From NCBI GenBank assembly GCA_016710285.1, contig JADJXR010000001.1, forward strand, positions 1,984,001 through 2,048,000: DNA of 64,000 bases, read 5' to 3'. Below are positions 53,879 to 62,593 of the stretch, piece by piece; position 1 is the stretch's first letter, and each line of letters begins with the position of its first letter. Under the pieces are notes generated by a model. That model was not told the origin of the DNA. It searched no databases and saw only the letters and a program-made list of their open reading frames with translations. This stretch comes from Chlorobiota bacterium (GTDB lineage: Bacteria; Bacteroidota; Ignavibacteria; OLB7). A program made the position numbers and the translations under genes.

Positions 53879-55582
53879 ATGGAAACGGCAAGCACAATAT
53901 CAACAACAACCCCAACCGCAATGCCCGGCGCGACCAATGGTGTCTTCGAAATGCCGAAGACCACCTACATCAATGCCCAGGAAGGCATTAAGTCGTGGTT
54001 ACTCACTGGCGACCACAAGCGGATCGCTATCCTTTACCTGATCTCCATCTCGATCTTCTTTGCTCTTGGGGGCATTTTCGCTGCGCTTATTCGCATCGAG
54101 CTTCTAACCCCGGGTCCCGATTTGGAGGCGGAGATGTACAACCGTGCCTTCACCGCGCACGGGATTGTGATGGTTTTCATGTTCCTGATCCCCGCAATTC
54201 CAGCGGTGCTTGGGAACTTCCTGTTGCCGATTATGATAGGTGCCAGGGATCTTGCCTTCCCCAAAGTCAACTTGCTAAGCTGGTACCTCTATATGATCGG
54301 TGGCTTGCTGACGCTATCGGCAATGCTGATGGGTGGGGTGGACACTGGTTGGACCTTCTACACGCCATACAGCACCAGCTACTCTCAATCCTACGTCTTC
54401 CTGACCGGATTGGGGATTTTTATCATGGGGTTTAGCTCCATCACAACGGGCCTGAACTTTGTGATTACCACCCACAAGATGCGTGCGCCCGGGATGACGT
54501 GGTCGCGCCTTCCGCTGTTTGTGTGGTCGCAATATGCCACCAGCTTGGTGATGCTGCTTGGCACACCGGTGATTGCTATCACCGTGGTGCTGTTGGCTGC
54601 CGAACGGGTGTTTGGTGTAGGGGTCTTCAATCCAAATTTGGGTGGTGACCCTGTGTTATTCCAGCATCTGTTCTGGTTCTACAGCCACCCAGCGGTGTAC
54701 ATCATGGTTCTTCCTGCCATGGGCGTTATCAGCGAGCTGATCGCGGCATTCTCGCGGCGGCGGGTGTTCGGGTATTCGTTCGTTGCCTTCAGTAGCTTGG
54801 CCATCGCAATTTTTGGCTTCCTTGTGTGGGGCCACCACTTGTTCGTGAGCGGGCAGTCGGCATATGCGGGTATCATCTTTTCGCTACTCAGCTTCATTGT
54901 GGCGATCCCTTCGGCAGTGAAGGTGTTCAACTGGACCACAACCCTCTACAAAGGCTCCATCAGCTACGAAACCCCGATGCTCTACGCGTTGGCGTTTATC
55001 GGCTTGTTCGCAATCGGCGGGCTAACGGGGCTGTTCTGCGCCGCGCTTGGCTTGGATGTTCATATCACCGACACCTATTTCATCATTGCCCACTTCCATT
55101 ACGTGATGGTTGGCGCCACAGTGATTGCCTACCTAGGCGGAATCCACTACTGGTGGCCAAAGATGACCGGGCGAACATATCCAGAGTTTTGGGGGAAGCT
55201 ATCGGCCATGCTGATTTATGTTGGCTTTAACCTGACGTTCTTCCCGCAGTTCATCCTTGGTTATCTGGGAATGCCGCGCCGGTATCATGTCTATCCGCCT
55301 GAGTATCAGGTGCTGAATGTTCTGTCAACCGCAGGCGCATCGGTGCTGGCGATTGGGTTTATGATGCCGGTTTTCTATCTGCTTTGGTCGCTGAAATTTG
55401 GTCCAGTTGCCGGACCAAATCCTTGGGGAGCCAAGGGGCTTGAGTGGGAGACGGCATCGCCGCCGCCAACCCTCAATTTCGACGCAACGCCGATTGTCAC
55501 CGAAGAAGCCTACGCTTACGATGCCGAAGCGGAAGAATCGGCGTATCAAGCCGCACTTCAACAAGCAAAACACGCTAAATAA
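53879..55582 (+). CDS. coxA: cytochrome c oxidase subunit I, A2 type
   Basis: Protein of 567 residues with twelve or so transmembrane segments that bind haem a, haem a3 and CuB. Key residues: the low-spin haem His in FTAHGIVMVFMFLIP; WFYSHPAVYIMVLPAMGVI with the CuB His and cross-linked Tyr; WGHHLFVSG (CuB His pair); and YFIIAHFHYVM (haem a3/a His). The Glu of the D-channel is replaced: HPAVY preceded by Tyr-Ser (YSHPAVY) is the hallmark of the A2 group of haem-copper oxidases. It starts 3 bases after the coxB stop. Confidence 0.97.
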   Translation: METASTISTTTPTAMPGATNGVFEMPKTTYINAQEGIKSWLLTGDHKRIAILYLISISIFFALGGIFAALIRIELLTPGPDLEAEMYNRAFTAHGIVMVFMFLIPAIPAVLGNFLLPIMIGARDLAFPKVNLLSWYLYMIGGLLTLSAMLMGGVDTGWTFYTPYSTSYSQSYVFLTGLGIFIMGFSSITTGLNFVITTHKMRAPGMTWSRLPLFVWSQYATSLVMLLGTPVIAITVVLLAAERVFGVGVFNPNLGGDPVLFQHLFWFYSHPAVYIMVLPAMGVISELIAAFSRRRVFGYSFVAFSSLAIAIFGFLVWGHHLFVSGQSAYAGIIFSLLSFIVAIPSAVKVFNWTTTLYKGSISYETPMLYALAFIGLFAIGGLTGLFCAALGLDVHITDTYFIIAHFHYVMVGATVIAYLGGIHYWWPKMTGRTYPEFWGKLSAMLIYVGFNLTFFPQFILGYLGMPRRYHVYPPEYQVLNVLSTAGASVLAIGFMMPVFYLLWSLKFGPVAGPNPWGAKGLEWETASPPPTLNFDATPIVTEEAYAYDAEAEESAYQAALQQAKHAK

Positions 55583-55595
55583 GGAGAAATAGAAC

Positions 55596-56261
55596 GTGGC
55601 GCACAGTCATAGCCATCCCCACGGTCTGGCTCACCAGTTCGATGATCTGAACCAGCAGCACGAGTCCGCTTCGCTGGGTATGTGGGCGTTCTTGGTCACC
55701 GAAGTGATGTTCTTCGGCGGCTTGTTCTTGGCCTACACCTTCCTCCGTTGGAAATACCACGATGCAGTGGTTGCCGCAAGTGGCCATTTGGATTGGATTC
55801 TTGGCGGCGTGAACACCGGAGTGCTGCTGATTAGCTCCCTCACCATGGCAATGGCCGTTCATGCGGCCCAGGAAGGGAAGCGGAAAGCAACAGTGAATTT
55901 CCTGATCCTCACCATGATTCTTGGTGCGGTCTTCCTGGGCGTGAAAGCCTTTGAATACTCACACAAGTGGCACGATGGCTTGTTCCCAGGGTTCAATTTC
56001 CACTGGACGGAAAACCCAGGTTATGCCGGCGGGGCCGAGATGTTCCTGTTCCTCTACTTTGTGATGACCGGCCTGCACGGGCTGCACATGGTGGTGGGGA
56101 TTGGCTTGGTGGCTTGGATTATTAAACGAGCAAATCGGGGGGATTTCACGCCGGAATACAACATCCCAGTGGAAATCACCGGGTTATACTGGCACTTTGT
56201 GGATATCGTCTGGATTTTCCTTTATCCATTGCTCTATCTGATTCAACCACCTCATCATTGA
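55596..56261 (+). CDS. coxC: cytochrome c oxidase subunit III
   Basis: Protein of 221 residues with about five transmembrane helices. Signatures: ASLGMWAFLVTEVMFFGGLFLAYTFLRWKYHDAV (with the conserved Glu), then FFLFLYFVMTGLHGLHMVVGIG and TGLYWHFVDIVWIFLYPLLYL. It starts with GTG, preceded by AAGGAG. It stabilises subunit I and helps proton uptake. Confidence 0.95.
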   Translation: MAHSHSHPHGLAHQFDDLNQQHESASLGMWAFLVTEVMFFGGLFLAYTFLRWKYHDAVVAASGHLDWILGGVNTGVLLISSLTMAMAVHAAQEGKRKATVNFLILTMILGAVFLGVKAFEYSHKWHDGLFPGFNFHWTENPGYAGGAEMFLFLYFVMTGLHGLHMVVGIGLVAWIIKRANRGDFTPEYNIPVEITGLYWHFVDIVWIFLYPLLYLIQPPHH

Positions 56262-56361
56262 TGCGGAACCGTGCTAAGCACAGCCATGCAACAATCCCGA
56301 TAGAAGCAGACGCGAACTAACTACCGAAGAACTCTACCAAGCCGAACCGAGAGAAAGAGCT

Positions 56362-56679
56362 ATGTCCGGTCATATTGTACCCAAAAAAACATACTACACC
56401 ATCTTCCTGCTGCTGATGGTTCTGTTAGCGGTCACGGTGCTGATTGCGTACCTTGATCTGGACCACGCAACAGGGATTGGAGGGTTGAACATTATTGTGG
56501 CCCTTTCCATCGCCTTCACCAAAATGATGCTGGTGGTGCTCTACTTCATGCACATGAAATGGAGCAGTAAACTAACGTGGATTTTTGGCGGGGCCAGCAT
56601 CCTGTGGCTGGTTCTGATGCTGGTAATCACCCTTGCCGATTATTTCAGCCGTGGCTGGGTGATGTTCACGAATAAGTAG
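56362..56679 (+). CDS. coxD: cytochrome c oxidase subunit IV (bacterial)
   Basis: Protein of 105 residues with three predicted transmembrane helices of the bacterial subunit IV family: YTIFLLLMVLLAVTVLIAYLDL, then IIVALSIAFTKMMLVVLYFMHMKWS and GGASILWLVLMLVITLADYF. The KMMLVVLYFMHMKWS segment is diagnostic. It is the last gene of the oxidase cluster. A 100-base gap separates it from coxC. Confidence 0.9.
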   Translation: MSGHIVPKKTYYTIFLLLMVLLAVTVLIAYLDLDHATGIGGLNIIVALSIAFTKMMLVVLYFMHMKWSSKLTWIFGGASILWLVLMLVITLADYFSRGWVMFTNK

Positions 56680-56696
56680 AGCACGAATAAGTAGAG
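56667..56696 (+). repeat. 15-bp tandem duplication over the coxD stop codon
   Basis: CACGAATAAGTAGAG occurs twice without gap (56667-56681 and 56682-56696). The first copy includes the end of coxD and its TAG stop; the second is non-coding. Confidence 0.9.
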
Positions 56697-56727
56697 ATAG
56701 ATAGCCCGCCCCCAACCAACGCAAAAC

Positions 56728-56774
56728 AAATGCCGCCTTGCTGGACAACATTGTTCAGCAAGGCGGCATTTTTT
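56728..56774 (+). terminator. rho-independent terminator of the act-cox locus
   Basis: A 16-bp stem AAATGCCGCCTTGCTG (56728-56743) / CAGCAAGGCGGCATTT (56756-56771), with a further imperfect inner stem and a T run, lies about 50 bases downstream of coxD. Confidence 0.95.
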
Positions 56775-56869
56775 ATGGCTCTGGCGGCGAAAGTCGCCTG
56801 TCGGGTTGTTCGATTGCTCCCCAATAAGCAAGAATAACTGGTTTTTTTTGCGGTGCTTTGAACCAGACT

Positions 56870-57481
56870 CTATCCATCAAGAAATTCTGCTAACTGGCCT
56901 TTGCCTTTCGCTGAGCAATAGGGGGAAAGGATGTTGGCCAAAATTCCAATATAGTGCCGGATTTGTTCCGCCGGCTTCAAATTGCCGTAGGAGATGGCTG
57001 CCTCGGAAATCCAAAAGCGGGATAGCAGTAATATTGCCGATGTTAAGAACGTGCTTTCGGAAGCAGTCAGCCCCCGTAGATATTTATTCTGGGTCAGGTA
57101 TCCAAGATTTTTCAAGACAGTTTTCCTGCGCAAATCCTCCCCCCGCCGATAGATATCGGATAGCTTTTCATACTGCTTGCGTAAATGGACAAAACTTAAA
57201 AAAATACACCGGTATTGATATTGGCATTCATAATGCCGCTGGCTCATCTGCAGGTACGATTGGATTGTCATCTTCTCATCCTCCTGTAAAATCGCAGCAT
57301 TCGCTTCGGATAGATCCATGGTGACCTGCAAAATCAAATCCTCCTTTGTGGGAAAATAGTAGGTGATGTTTCCCAGCTTGGTATCAAGGGCGGCGGCAAG
57401 CTCCCGCATCCCTACGTACTCTATCCCTTTCTCGTTAAAAAGCTCAAGGGCTTTGGCGACAATGCGTTGTTGTGTGCTCAT
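56870..57481 (-). CDS. TetR-family transcriptional regulator
   Basis: Protein of 203 residues from the ATG at 57481. The N-terminal helix-turn-helix is TQQRIVAKALELFNEKGIEYVGMRELAAALDTKLGNITYYFPTKEDLI (positions 3-50), a standard TetR domain. The C-terminal part is a helical ligand/dimerisation domain with no recognisable ligand motif. The gene is divergent from the chloride channel gene. Two copies of a 13-bp palindrome lie just upstream of its start and are likely its own binding sites. It is A+T-rich compared with the oxidase genes. Confidence 0.88.
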   Translation of the reverse strand: MSTQQRIVAKALELFNEKGIEYVGMRELAAALDTKLGNITYYFPTKEDLILQVTMDLSEANAAILQEDEKMTIQSYLQMSQRHYECQYQYRCIFLSFVHLRKQYEKLSDIYRRGEDLRRKTVLKNLGYLTQNKYLRGLTASESTFLTSAILLLSRFWISEAAISYGNLKPAEQIRHYIGILANILSPYCSAKGKGQLAEFLDG

Positions 57482-57500
57482 ACTTTTTTGCAAAAATAAC

Positions 57501-57513
57501 TTGTCAATGACAA
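57501..57513. promoter_or_regulatory. probable TetR operator, site 1
   Basis: TTGTCAATGACAA, a 13-base palindrome with a single central base (TTGTCA-A-TGACAA), 20 bases upstream of the tetR start codon. Confidence 0.75.
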
Positions 57514-57528
57514 AGATGCTCATTATTT

Positions 57529-57541
57529 TTGTCAATGACAA
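57529..57541. promoter_or_regulatory. probable TetR operator, site 2
   Basis: Identical copy of TTGTCAATGACAA, 28 bases from site 1 centre to centre. The two sites lie between the divergent tetR and clc genes. Confidence 0.75.
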
Positions 57542-57680
57542 ATCTGCTTGTGTGTTGCTCAGCAGCCGTGCGTGCTAATCCCGCAGCAGCCTGATTCTGT
57601 TGAGTAAAATTTCTTTTTGGATAGAATATCACCCCTCTCCTGCAAACGTTCTTGATCCTTGCTTTACACCGATAAACAAC

Positions 57681-59552
57681 ATGACTCTCAACAAGGGAAT
57701 ACCAGTATCCACCTCCTTAGACTCCACGCTGCAAAGGGAAAACGTTTCGTCAAAGAAGAAATATGATAAAAGAAAATTATTCAGGCTGTCGTTCTTTGCC
57801 GTAGTGATAGCCGCCTGCATCAGCCTTATTGCAAAGGTTCTTGTTCATTTAATTGACCTTATCACCAACATCTCTTTCTACGGAAATTTTTCCATTGAAT
57901 CCGTTAGCCCTGCCCAGAATAATTATGGCTGGCTTGTGGTGATTATTCCGGTGATTGGCGGCATTATTGTTGGCTTAATGGCTTTTTATGGGTCAGCAGG
58001 AATTCGTGGGCATGGCATCCCGGAAGCAATGGAGCAGATCCTTACGAACCAAAGTAGAATAAAGCCTTCCATCACGTTCCTGAAGCCGATTTCATCAGCT
58101 ATTTCCATTGGAACGGGAGGGCCATTTGGCGCGGAAGGGCCGATTATCGCAACAGGGGGCGCGCTTGGTTCTACGCTTGGCCAAATCTTGGAGATTACCC
58201 CAAACGAACGGAAAATTTTGCTGGCTTCCGGCGCAACGGCAGGGATGGCGGCCATTTTTGGCAGCCCAGTTGCGGCAATATTTTTAGCGATTGAATTACT
58301 CCTGTTTGAATTTTCGCCACGCTCATTTATTCCAGTTGCATTGGCCTGCATTACCGGCGCAGCTGGCCACCATTTTCTATTTGAAGAAGGCGTTGTGTTC
58401 CCCATGAATGTGAATGTAGAAGCGGCCTCCAATTTTGCGCTTCTATTTTACAGCATCATGGGGCTTGGCATTGGGCTGCTTGCCATTGGCGCAACCAAAA
58501 TAGTCTATTGGATTGAAGACCTGTTTGAAAAACTCCCTATCCATTGGGCATGGTGGCCCGCGATTGGGGGGATTGCCGTTGGAGTAATCGGATTTTACGA
58601 GCCAAGAACGTTAGGTGTTGGATACGATAACATCACAGGAATCCTATCCGGTAGTTTGCCGATCCAGGTGATGCTATCACTCTGCATTTTTAAATTTTTG
58701 TCGTGGTCTATTTCGTTGGGAAGCGGAACCTCAGGGGGAACGCTGGCTCCGCTGCTGACCATTGGTGGTGCGGTAGGTGCGTTGGCTGGCAGCGTAGGAG
58801 CTTCGTGGTTTCCTGAGATCGGTATTTCAATCCCGCTATCGGCTGTGGTTGGGATGTCGGCAATGTTTGCCGGGGCATCCCGAGCGTTCCTTACCTCCAT
58901 TGTGTTCGCCCTGGAAACCACTGGCCAGGTGAACGCATTATTGCCATTGCTGGCCACCTGCACCTCGGCATATTTTGTCTCCTATTTTTTAATGGATAAC
59001 ACCATTATGACCGAGAAAATAGCCCGTCGCGGTGTCTTCACCCCACACTCCTACGAACCTGATATCCTTGAAAAAACAAGGGTCGGAGAACTTGTGAACG
59101 ATAGCGGCTTAATTATTAGCAGCCAGATGAAAATCGGCGAAGTGCGAAGCTGGCTTGAGCAAGAAACCGAACTGCAAACCAATTATTTTATCATTGCCGA
59201 TACGGATGGGGAGTATCGAGGGCTGCTAAGCTCAACCACGCTGTTCGGGTTGCATCACCATGCCGACAAAGAAGTGGGTGAACTGGTAAAACGGAGAAAC
59301 CTTTGCGTCCACCCCGAGGACACGCTGAAAATTGCTGTGGAAACAATGGCCAAAGAAAATGTGGATATCCTTCCAGTAATCTCCGGCAAAGAAATTAGCG
59401 GCATTTTATCCTACCAGCATATCCTGTCGGTGTACCGGAATGGCGTTGATGAAAATGAGAAGAAGCAAGCCCATATCTCCCTTAACAGGCGGCGGCTGAA
59501 AATGCTTGTCCAAGGGCAGAAACTCATATCATTTATCAAGCCAAAAAAATGA
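57681..59552 (+). CDS. CLC-family chloride channel or transporter with CBS domains
   Basis: Protein of 623 residues. The membrane part has ~11-12 helices, with the chloride-binding sequences GSAGIRGHGIPEA, GTGGPFGAEGPI (gating glutamate in GAEGP), GSGTSGGTLAPLL and GMSAMFAGASRAFLTSIVF. It thus matches CLC proteins with the glutamate gate; a Cl-/H+ exchanger or channel cannot be told apart. The C-terminal ~140 residues hold a pair of CBS domains (VGELVNDSGLIISSQMKIGEVRSWL ... ENVDILPVISGKEISGIL) that can bind adenine nucleotides. I prefer the ATG at 57681; the open frame starts at a TTG at 57600. It is A+T-rich relative to the operon before it. The upstream TetR and palindromes suggest repression. 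Confidence 0.93.
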   Translation: MTLNKGIPVSTSLDSTLQRENVSSKKKYDKRKLFRLSFFAVVIAACISLIAKVLVHLIDLITNISFYGNFSIESVSPAQNNYGWLVVIIPVIGGIIVGLMAFYGSAGIRGHGIPEAMEQILTNQSRIKPSITFLKPISSAISIGTGGPFGAEGPIIATGGALGSTLGQILEITPNERKILLASGATAGMAAIFGSPVAAIFLAIELLLFEFSPRSFIPVALACITGAAGHHFLFEEGVVFPMNVNVEAASNFALLFYSIMGLGIGLLAIGATKIVYWIEDLFEKLPIHWAWWPAIGGIAVGVIGFYEPRTLGVGYDNITGILSGSLPIQVMLSLCIFKFLSWSISLGSGTSGGTLAPLLTIGGAVGALAGSVGASWFPEIGISIPLSAVVGMSAMFAGASRAFLTSIVFALETTGQVNALLPLLATCTSAYFVSYFLMDNTIMTEKIARRGVFTPHSYEPDILEKTRVGELVNDSGLIISSQMKIGEVRSWLEQETELQTNYFIIADTDGEYRGLLSSTTLFGLHHHADKEVGELVKRRNLCVHPEDTLKIAVETMAKENVDILPVISGKEISGILSYQHILSVYRNGVDENEKKQAHISLNRRRLKMLVQGQKLISFIKPKK

Positions 59553-59638
59553 TGGCTGCCACTCCTCCCAATGCTGGGGGAAAATGGGCTTTAGAAAGAT
59601 TCGTTGTTCTCTGCTGCCCGGGTCATTCTGTGTCAGCT

Positions 59639-59660
59639 CCTCCCCCAGAATTGGGGGAGG
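59639..59660. repeat. inverted repeat between the CLC and TonB receptor genes
   Basis: CCTCCCCCA (59639-59647) and TGGGGGAGG (59652-59660) with loop GAAT form a 9-bp GC stem. A similar sequence without a full stem lies near 59563. There is no T run on either side, so termination is unproven. It may serve both convergent genes. Confidence 0.5.
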
Positions 59661-59729
59661 CGGGGAGGGGGCGCGGCTCCGTTGGCGGGCTTTCGGATGG
59701 TTCCTATCCAAGAATGGACGGGGGGAACC

Positions 59730-62483
59730 TCACCGGAACGAATACGACAACCGCCCAAGCACCAACCGCCCAAGCCCTGGGGTGCCGATAAACTCGCTGT
59801 GGCGTTGGCTGAACGGGCTTGCGTCGCTTCCTTCAACAAAGGTGAGCAGGTTCTGGGCGGTGACGGTTGCTTTTAAGCCTTCCACCCAGGGAAGCTCATA
59901 ATCAACATTCAGGTCCACCACGGAATATCCTGGAACCTCCCCCAAATAGACGCCGCTGTTGACTTGGAATCCATCCACATGGCGGAACAAGGACCGGACG
60001 CTTAACCCAAGATCGGCGTTGCGGTACTCGGCCCCGACCGAGAATTTGAACTTCGGTGCGTTCAACGACAAATCGGCCACGCCATCAAGGTTGCGGAAAA
60101 AATTCTTGTCAACGTAGGAGACGCTCCCTTTCACCTCCAACCCTTCGGCCACCGCAACCTGCAGCCCCAGATCATAGCCGTACAACGTGATGTCCCCGTA
60201 GTTCCGGTAGGTGAGATAGACCGCCGTGGGGTCGTTCACTTCGTTTGGAGTAACGGTCCCCACCGGAACCCCTCGCAACAGCGTATCGCCAGGAATGCCC
60301 GAGACTTGCGGGGCAAACGATCCCGCCAACAACTTCGCCTGACCTTCGGGAAGCCCGGCCCCCATGAACACCTGCGTCAGATACCCTTCCAGCGATTGCT
60401 GCTCCAGAAAAACCGAGGGGGTAATCACCTGCAATGGCCCAACAAAATCGGTGTAGTGGGAGCGGTACAGGTCCAAGCTAATGGCCACACGATCGGCCAC
60501 GATTCCGTTGTAGCCAAGCTCGATGGTGGAGGTCAGCGTTGGTTTGGTGGGAACCCGGTTTGCGATGCTTGCGGGGTCGAAGCTGACGAACGTTCCGTTG
60601 GCCGGGTTCACCGCCCGAAGCTCCGTTTTCACCGCCCCCGCCGGCGGGACCGGAATCTGGCGGATTACCGACTGCACCGCAGTGTCGGGGAAGTTGGCAA
60701 TCAACACTTGCTTCAACCCTTCCCAGATTGCGCCAACATCGTTTGCGGAAAGTGGCTGGGATGGATCCGCAAGAAAGGAGTGCATGATTGGTTGCCCCGA
60801 TGCATCAAAACTGAAGTTGTACCCCGACTGCGGAACCCCCGCCGCACGCACGTTGAACAGCTCCGTCCTGGCGGCGATGATGTCCAGAAATAACTCGCTG
60901 GTGGTTGGTGCCGAGTAGGCCTGGTTGTACGTCAGCCGGAAGGTGTGATCCTTCAGCGGAGCAAACACCAACGCCGCACGGGGTGAGATAACGGGGTCGT
61001 CCAAACGGCTGTGTTTATCGAACCGCCCGGCCACCGTCAGGTCCAGCATCTCCGGTATCAGCTTTGTTTCCGATTGCAGGTAGATGCCGAACTCGCTGAT
61101 GTCGTCGTCCCCCTCGTTCCGCCCGTTCACCGTGGAATCGGTAATCGGGTTGGTAAGCTGAAGATCGGCTCCGTACGTAAGCCGCTCGGCCTGAGCCAAC
61201 TGATAGGAATGTTGCAGCTGCGTGACGAACATGGTGGAGCGGTCAACAATCGGCGCGCCGGTGCGGAGCAGATAGGTCTGGCCCGCATCACTTTTGTTCA
61301 GAAATGCTTGGAAGAACAGGTCCTTGTACAGGGTTCGCAGCTGGTAGTAGCTGTATTGCCAATTCTTTGCTTGGACCGCGCCAACGCCGGTCATGTCGGT
61401 ATTGTTGACCGCTTGATTCAGTCCGGTGGCGAAGATCAGTGTCAGGTCCTCAATCGGCATATAATCCAGCCGAAGCTCGCCGCCGATTCGTTCAATCGTG
61501 CTGTCGCGCAATCCAATCTTTAGCGTGTCGGGGTTCACCCCGCGGTTGTTCGTGTCGGCAAGGAAGGCGGCGCGTGCGGAGGTCTCGGCGGTGTCGGTGT
61601 ATCCCCAATCATCCCCCCGCATGTATTGCCCAGAAATTTTATAACCGAAATTATCCCCCAACGTCCCCGCGTGGCGCACCGTCCCTTGCAGCACGTTCCG
61701 CTCGCCAGCGGTAAGCGAGATGGAGGTCCCAGCCGATGAAAACGGGGAGCGGGTGATGGTGTGGAACACCCCGTTCGCCGCGTTGGGACCGTAGAGTGCC
61801 GAGGCCGGGCCCCGGATGATCTCCAACTGCTGGATGTCGTCGTTCACCAGCGGGATGAAGTTGTAGGCGTTTACCCGAAGCGATGGGACCCCGGCAATGC
61901 GGTTATCGGTCAACACCGTCAGCGCGCCGCTGAAGGCGTTGTTAAATCCGCGAAGCACCGTGTTGCTTTGCACCAACCCCGACTGCACGATGTCCACCCC
62001 GGGAACCCCTTTGATATGCTCGATTGAGGTCAGCGAAGGGCGCTCCTGAATTTGCCGCGCACCCACCACCGAGACCGATGCCGGGGCCGCGGTCGCTTTC
62101 TCCGGGCGGCGCGATGCCGAGACCACCACCTCGTTATTGCTGATGATGTTTTGCGCCAGCGCGGCGTTCAGCAGTGTTGCCTGGCCAGGCTTCACCTCCA
62201 CCGTCTGCTCGAACGCGGCATAGCTCAGGAAGGTGATCACCACCTTGTACGTTCCCGCCGCCACCGACTTCACGGTGAAATATCCATCCGGCCCGCTGAT
62301 TGCGCCGATTTGCCGCGCCGCCGCGTCGCTTCGGGAAAGGCGGATGGTTGCGCCCGACAGCGGTTTCCCCGATTCGGCATCGGTGATGCGCCCGGTAAGC
62401 GATCCCGTTTGCGCGGCCAGTTGGGCGCAGCAGCAAAGCGCGAAGAAGGAAAGAAGAAAGGCATGGCGAATGGAAGGCTTCAT
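59730..62483 (-). CDS. TonB-dependent outer membrane receptor
   Basis: Protein of 917 residues. A signal peptide (ALCCCAQLAAQ) is followed by an N-terminal carboxypeptidase-regulatory-like domain (GSLTGRITDAESGKPLSGATIRLSR...VAAGTYKVVITFLSYA), then a plug domain (VVVSASRRPEKATAAPASVSVVGARQIQE, VLRGFNNAFSGALTVLTDNRI, QLEIIRGPASALYGPNAANGV). The 22-strand barrel ends in LGRLSYSFR. It would import a large ligand such as a siderophore, cobalamin or oligosaccharide using TonB energy; the ligand is unknown. No TonB or regulator genes are adjacent. It is followed on the same strand upstream by the S10 peptidase, separated by 110 bases. Confidence 0.93.
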   Translation of the reverse strand: MKPSIRHAFLLSFFALCCCAQLAAQTGSLTGRITDAESGKPLSGATIRLSRSDAAARQIGAISGPDGYFTVKSVAAGTYKVVITFLSYAAFEQTVEVKPGQATLLNAALAQNIISNNEVVVSASRRPEKATAAPASVSVVGARQIQERPSLTSIEHIKGVPGVDIVQSGLVQSNTVLRGFNNAFSGALTVLTDNRIAGVPSLRVNAYNFIPLVNDDIQQLEIIRGPASALYGPNAANGVFHTITRSPFSSAGTSISLTAGERNVLQGTVRHAGTLGDNFGYKISGQYMRGDDWGYTDTAETSARAAFLADTNNRGVNPDTLKIGLRDSTIERIGGELRLDYMPIEDLTLIFATGLNQAVNNTDMTGVGAVQAKNWQYSYYQLRTLYKDLFFQAFLNKSDAGQTYLLRTGAPIVDRSTMFVTQLQHSYQLAQAERLTYGADLQLTNPITDSTVNGRNEGDDDISEFGIYLQSETKLIPEMLDLTVAGRFDKHSRLDDPVISPRAALVFAPLKDHTFRLTYNQAYSAPTTSELFLDIIAARTELFNVRAAGVPQSGYNFSFDASGQPIMHSFLADPSQPLSANDVGAIWEGLKQVLIANFPDTAVQSVIRQIPVPPAGAVKTELRAVNPANGTFVSFDPASIANRVPTKPTLTSTIELGYNGIVADRVAISLDLYRSHYTDFVGPLQVITPSVFLEQQSLEGYLTQVFMGAGLPEGQAKLLAGSFAPQVSGIPGDTLLRGVPVGTVTPNEVNDPTAVYLTYRNYGDITLYGYDLGLQVAVAEGLEVKGSVSYVDKNFFRNLDGVADLSLNAPKFKFSVGAEYRNADLGLSVRSLFRHVDGFQVNSGVYLGEVPGYSVVDLNVDYELPWVEGLKATVTAQNLLTFVEGSDASPFSQRHSEFIGTPGLGRLVLGRLSYSFR

Positions 62484-62593
62484 GCAAAACTCCTGCTGAT
62501 TGACGTGACGGTTGATAGTTCGGGAAGAAATGGCGATTGGCCCAGATAGATTCTGCGTGCGTGGCGGGCAACGCCCCGGAAGCGGCCGGGGGC

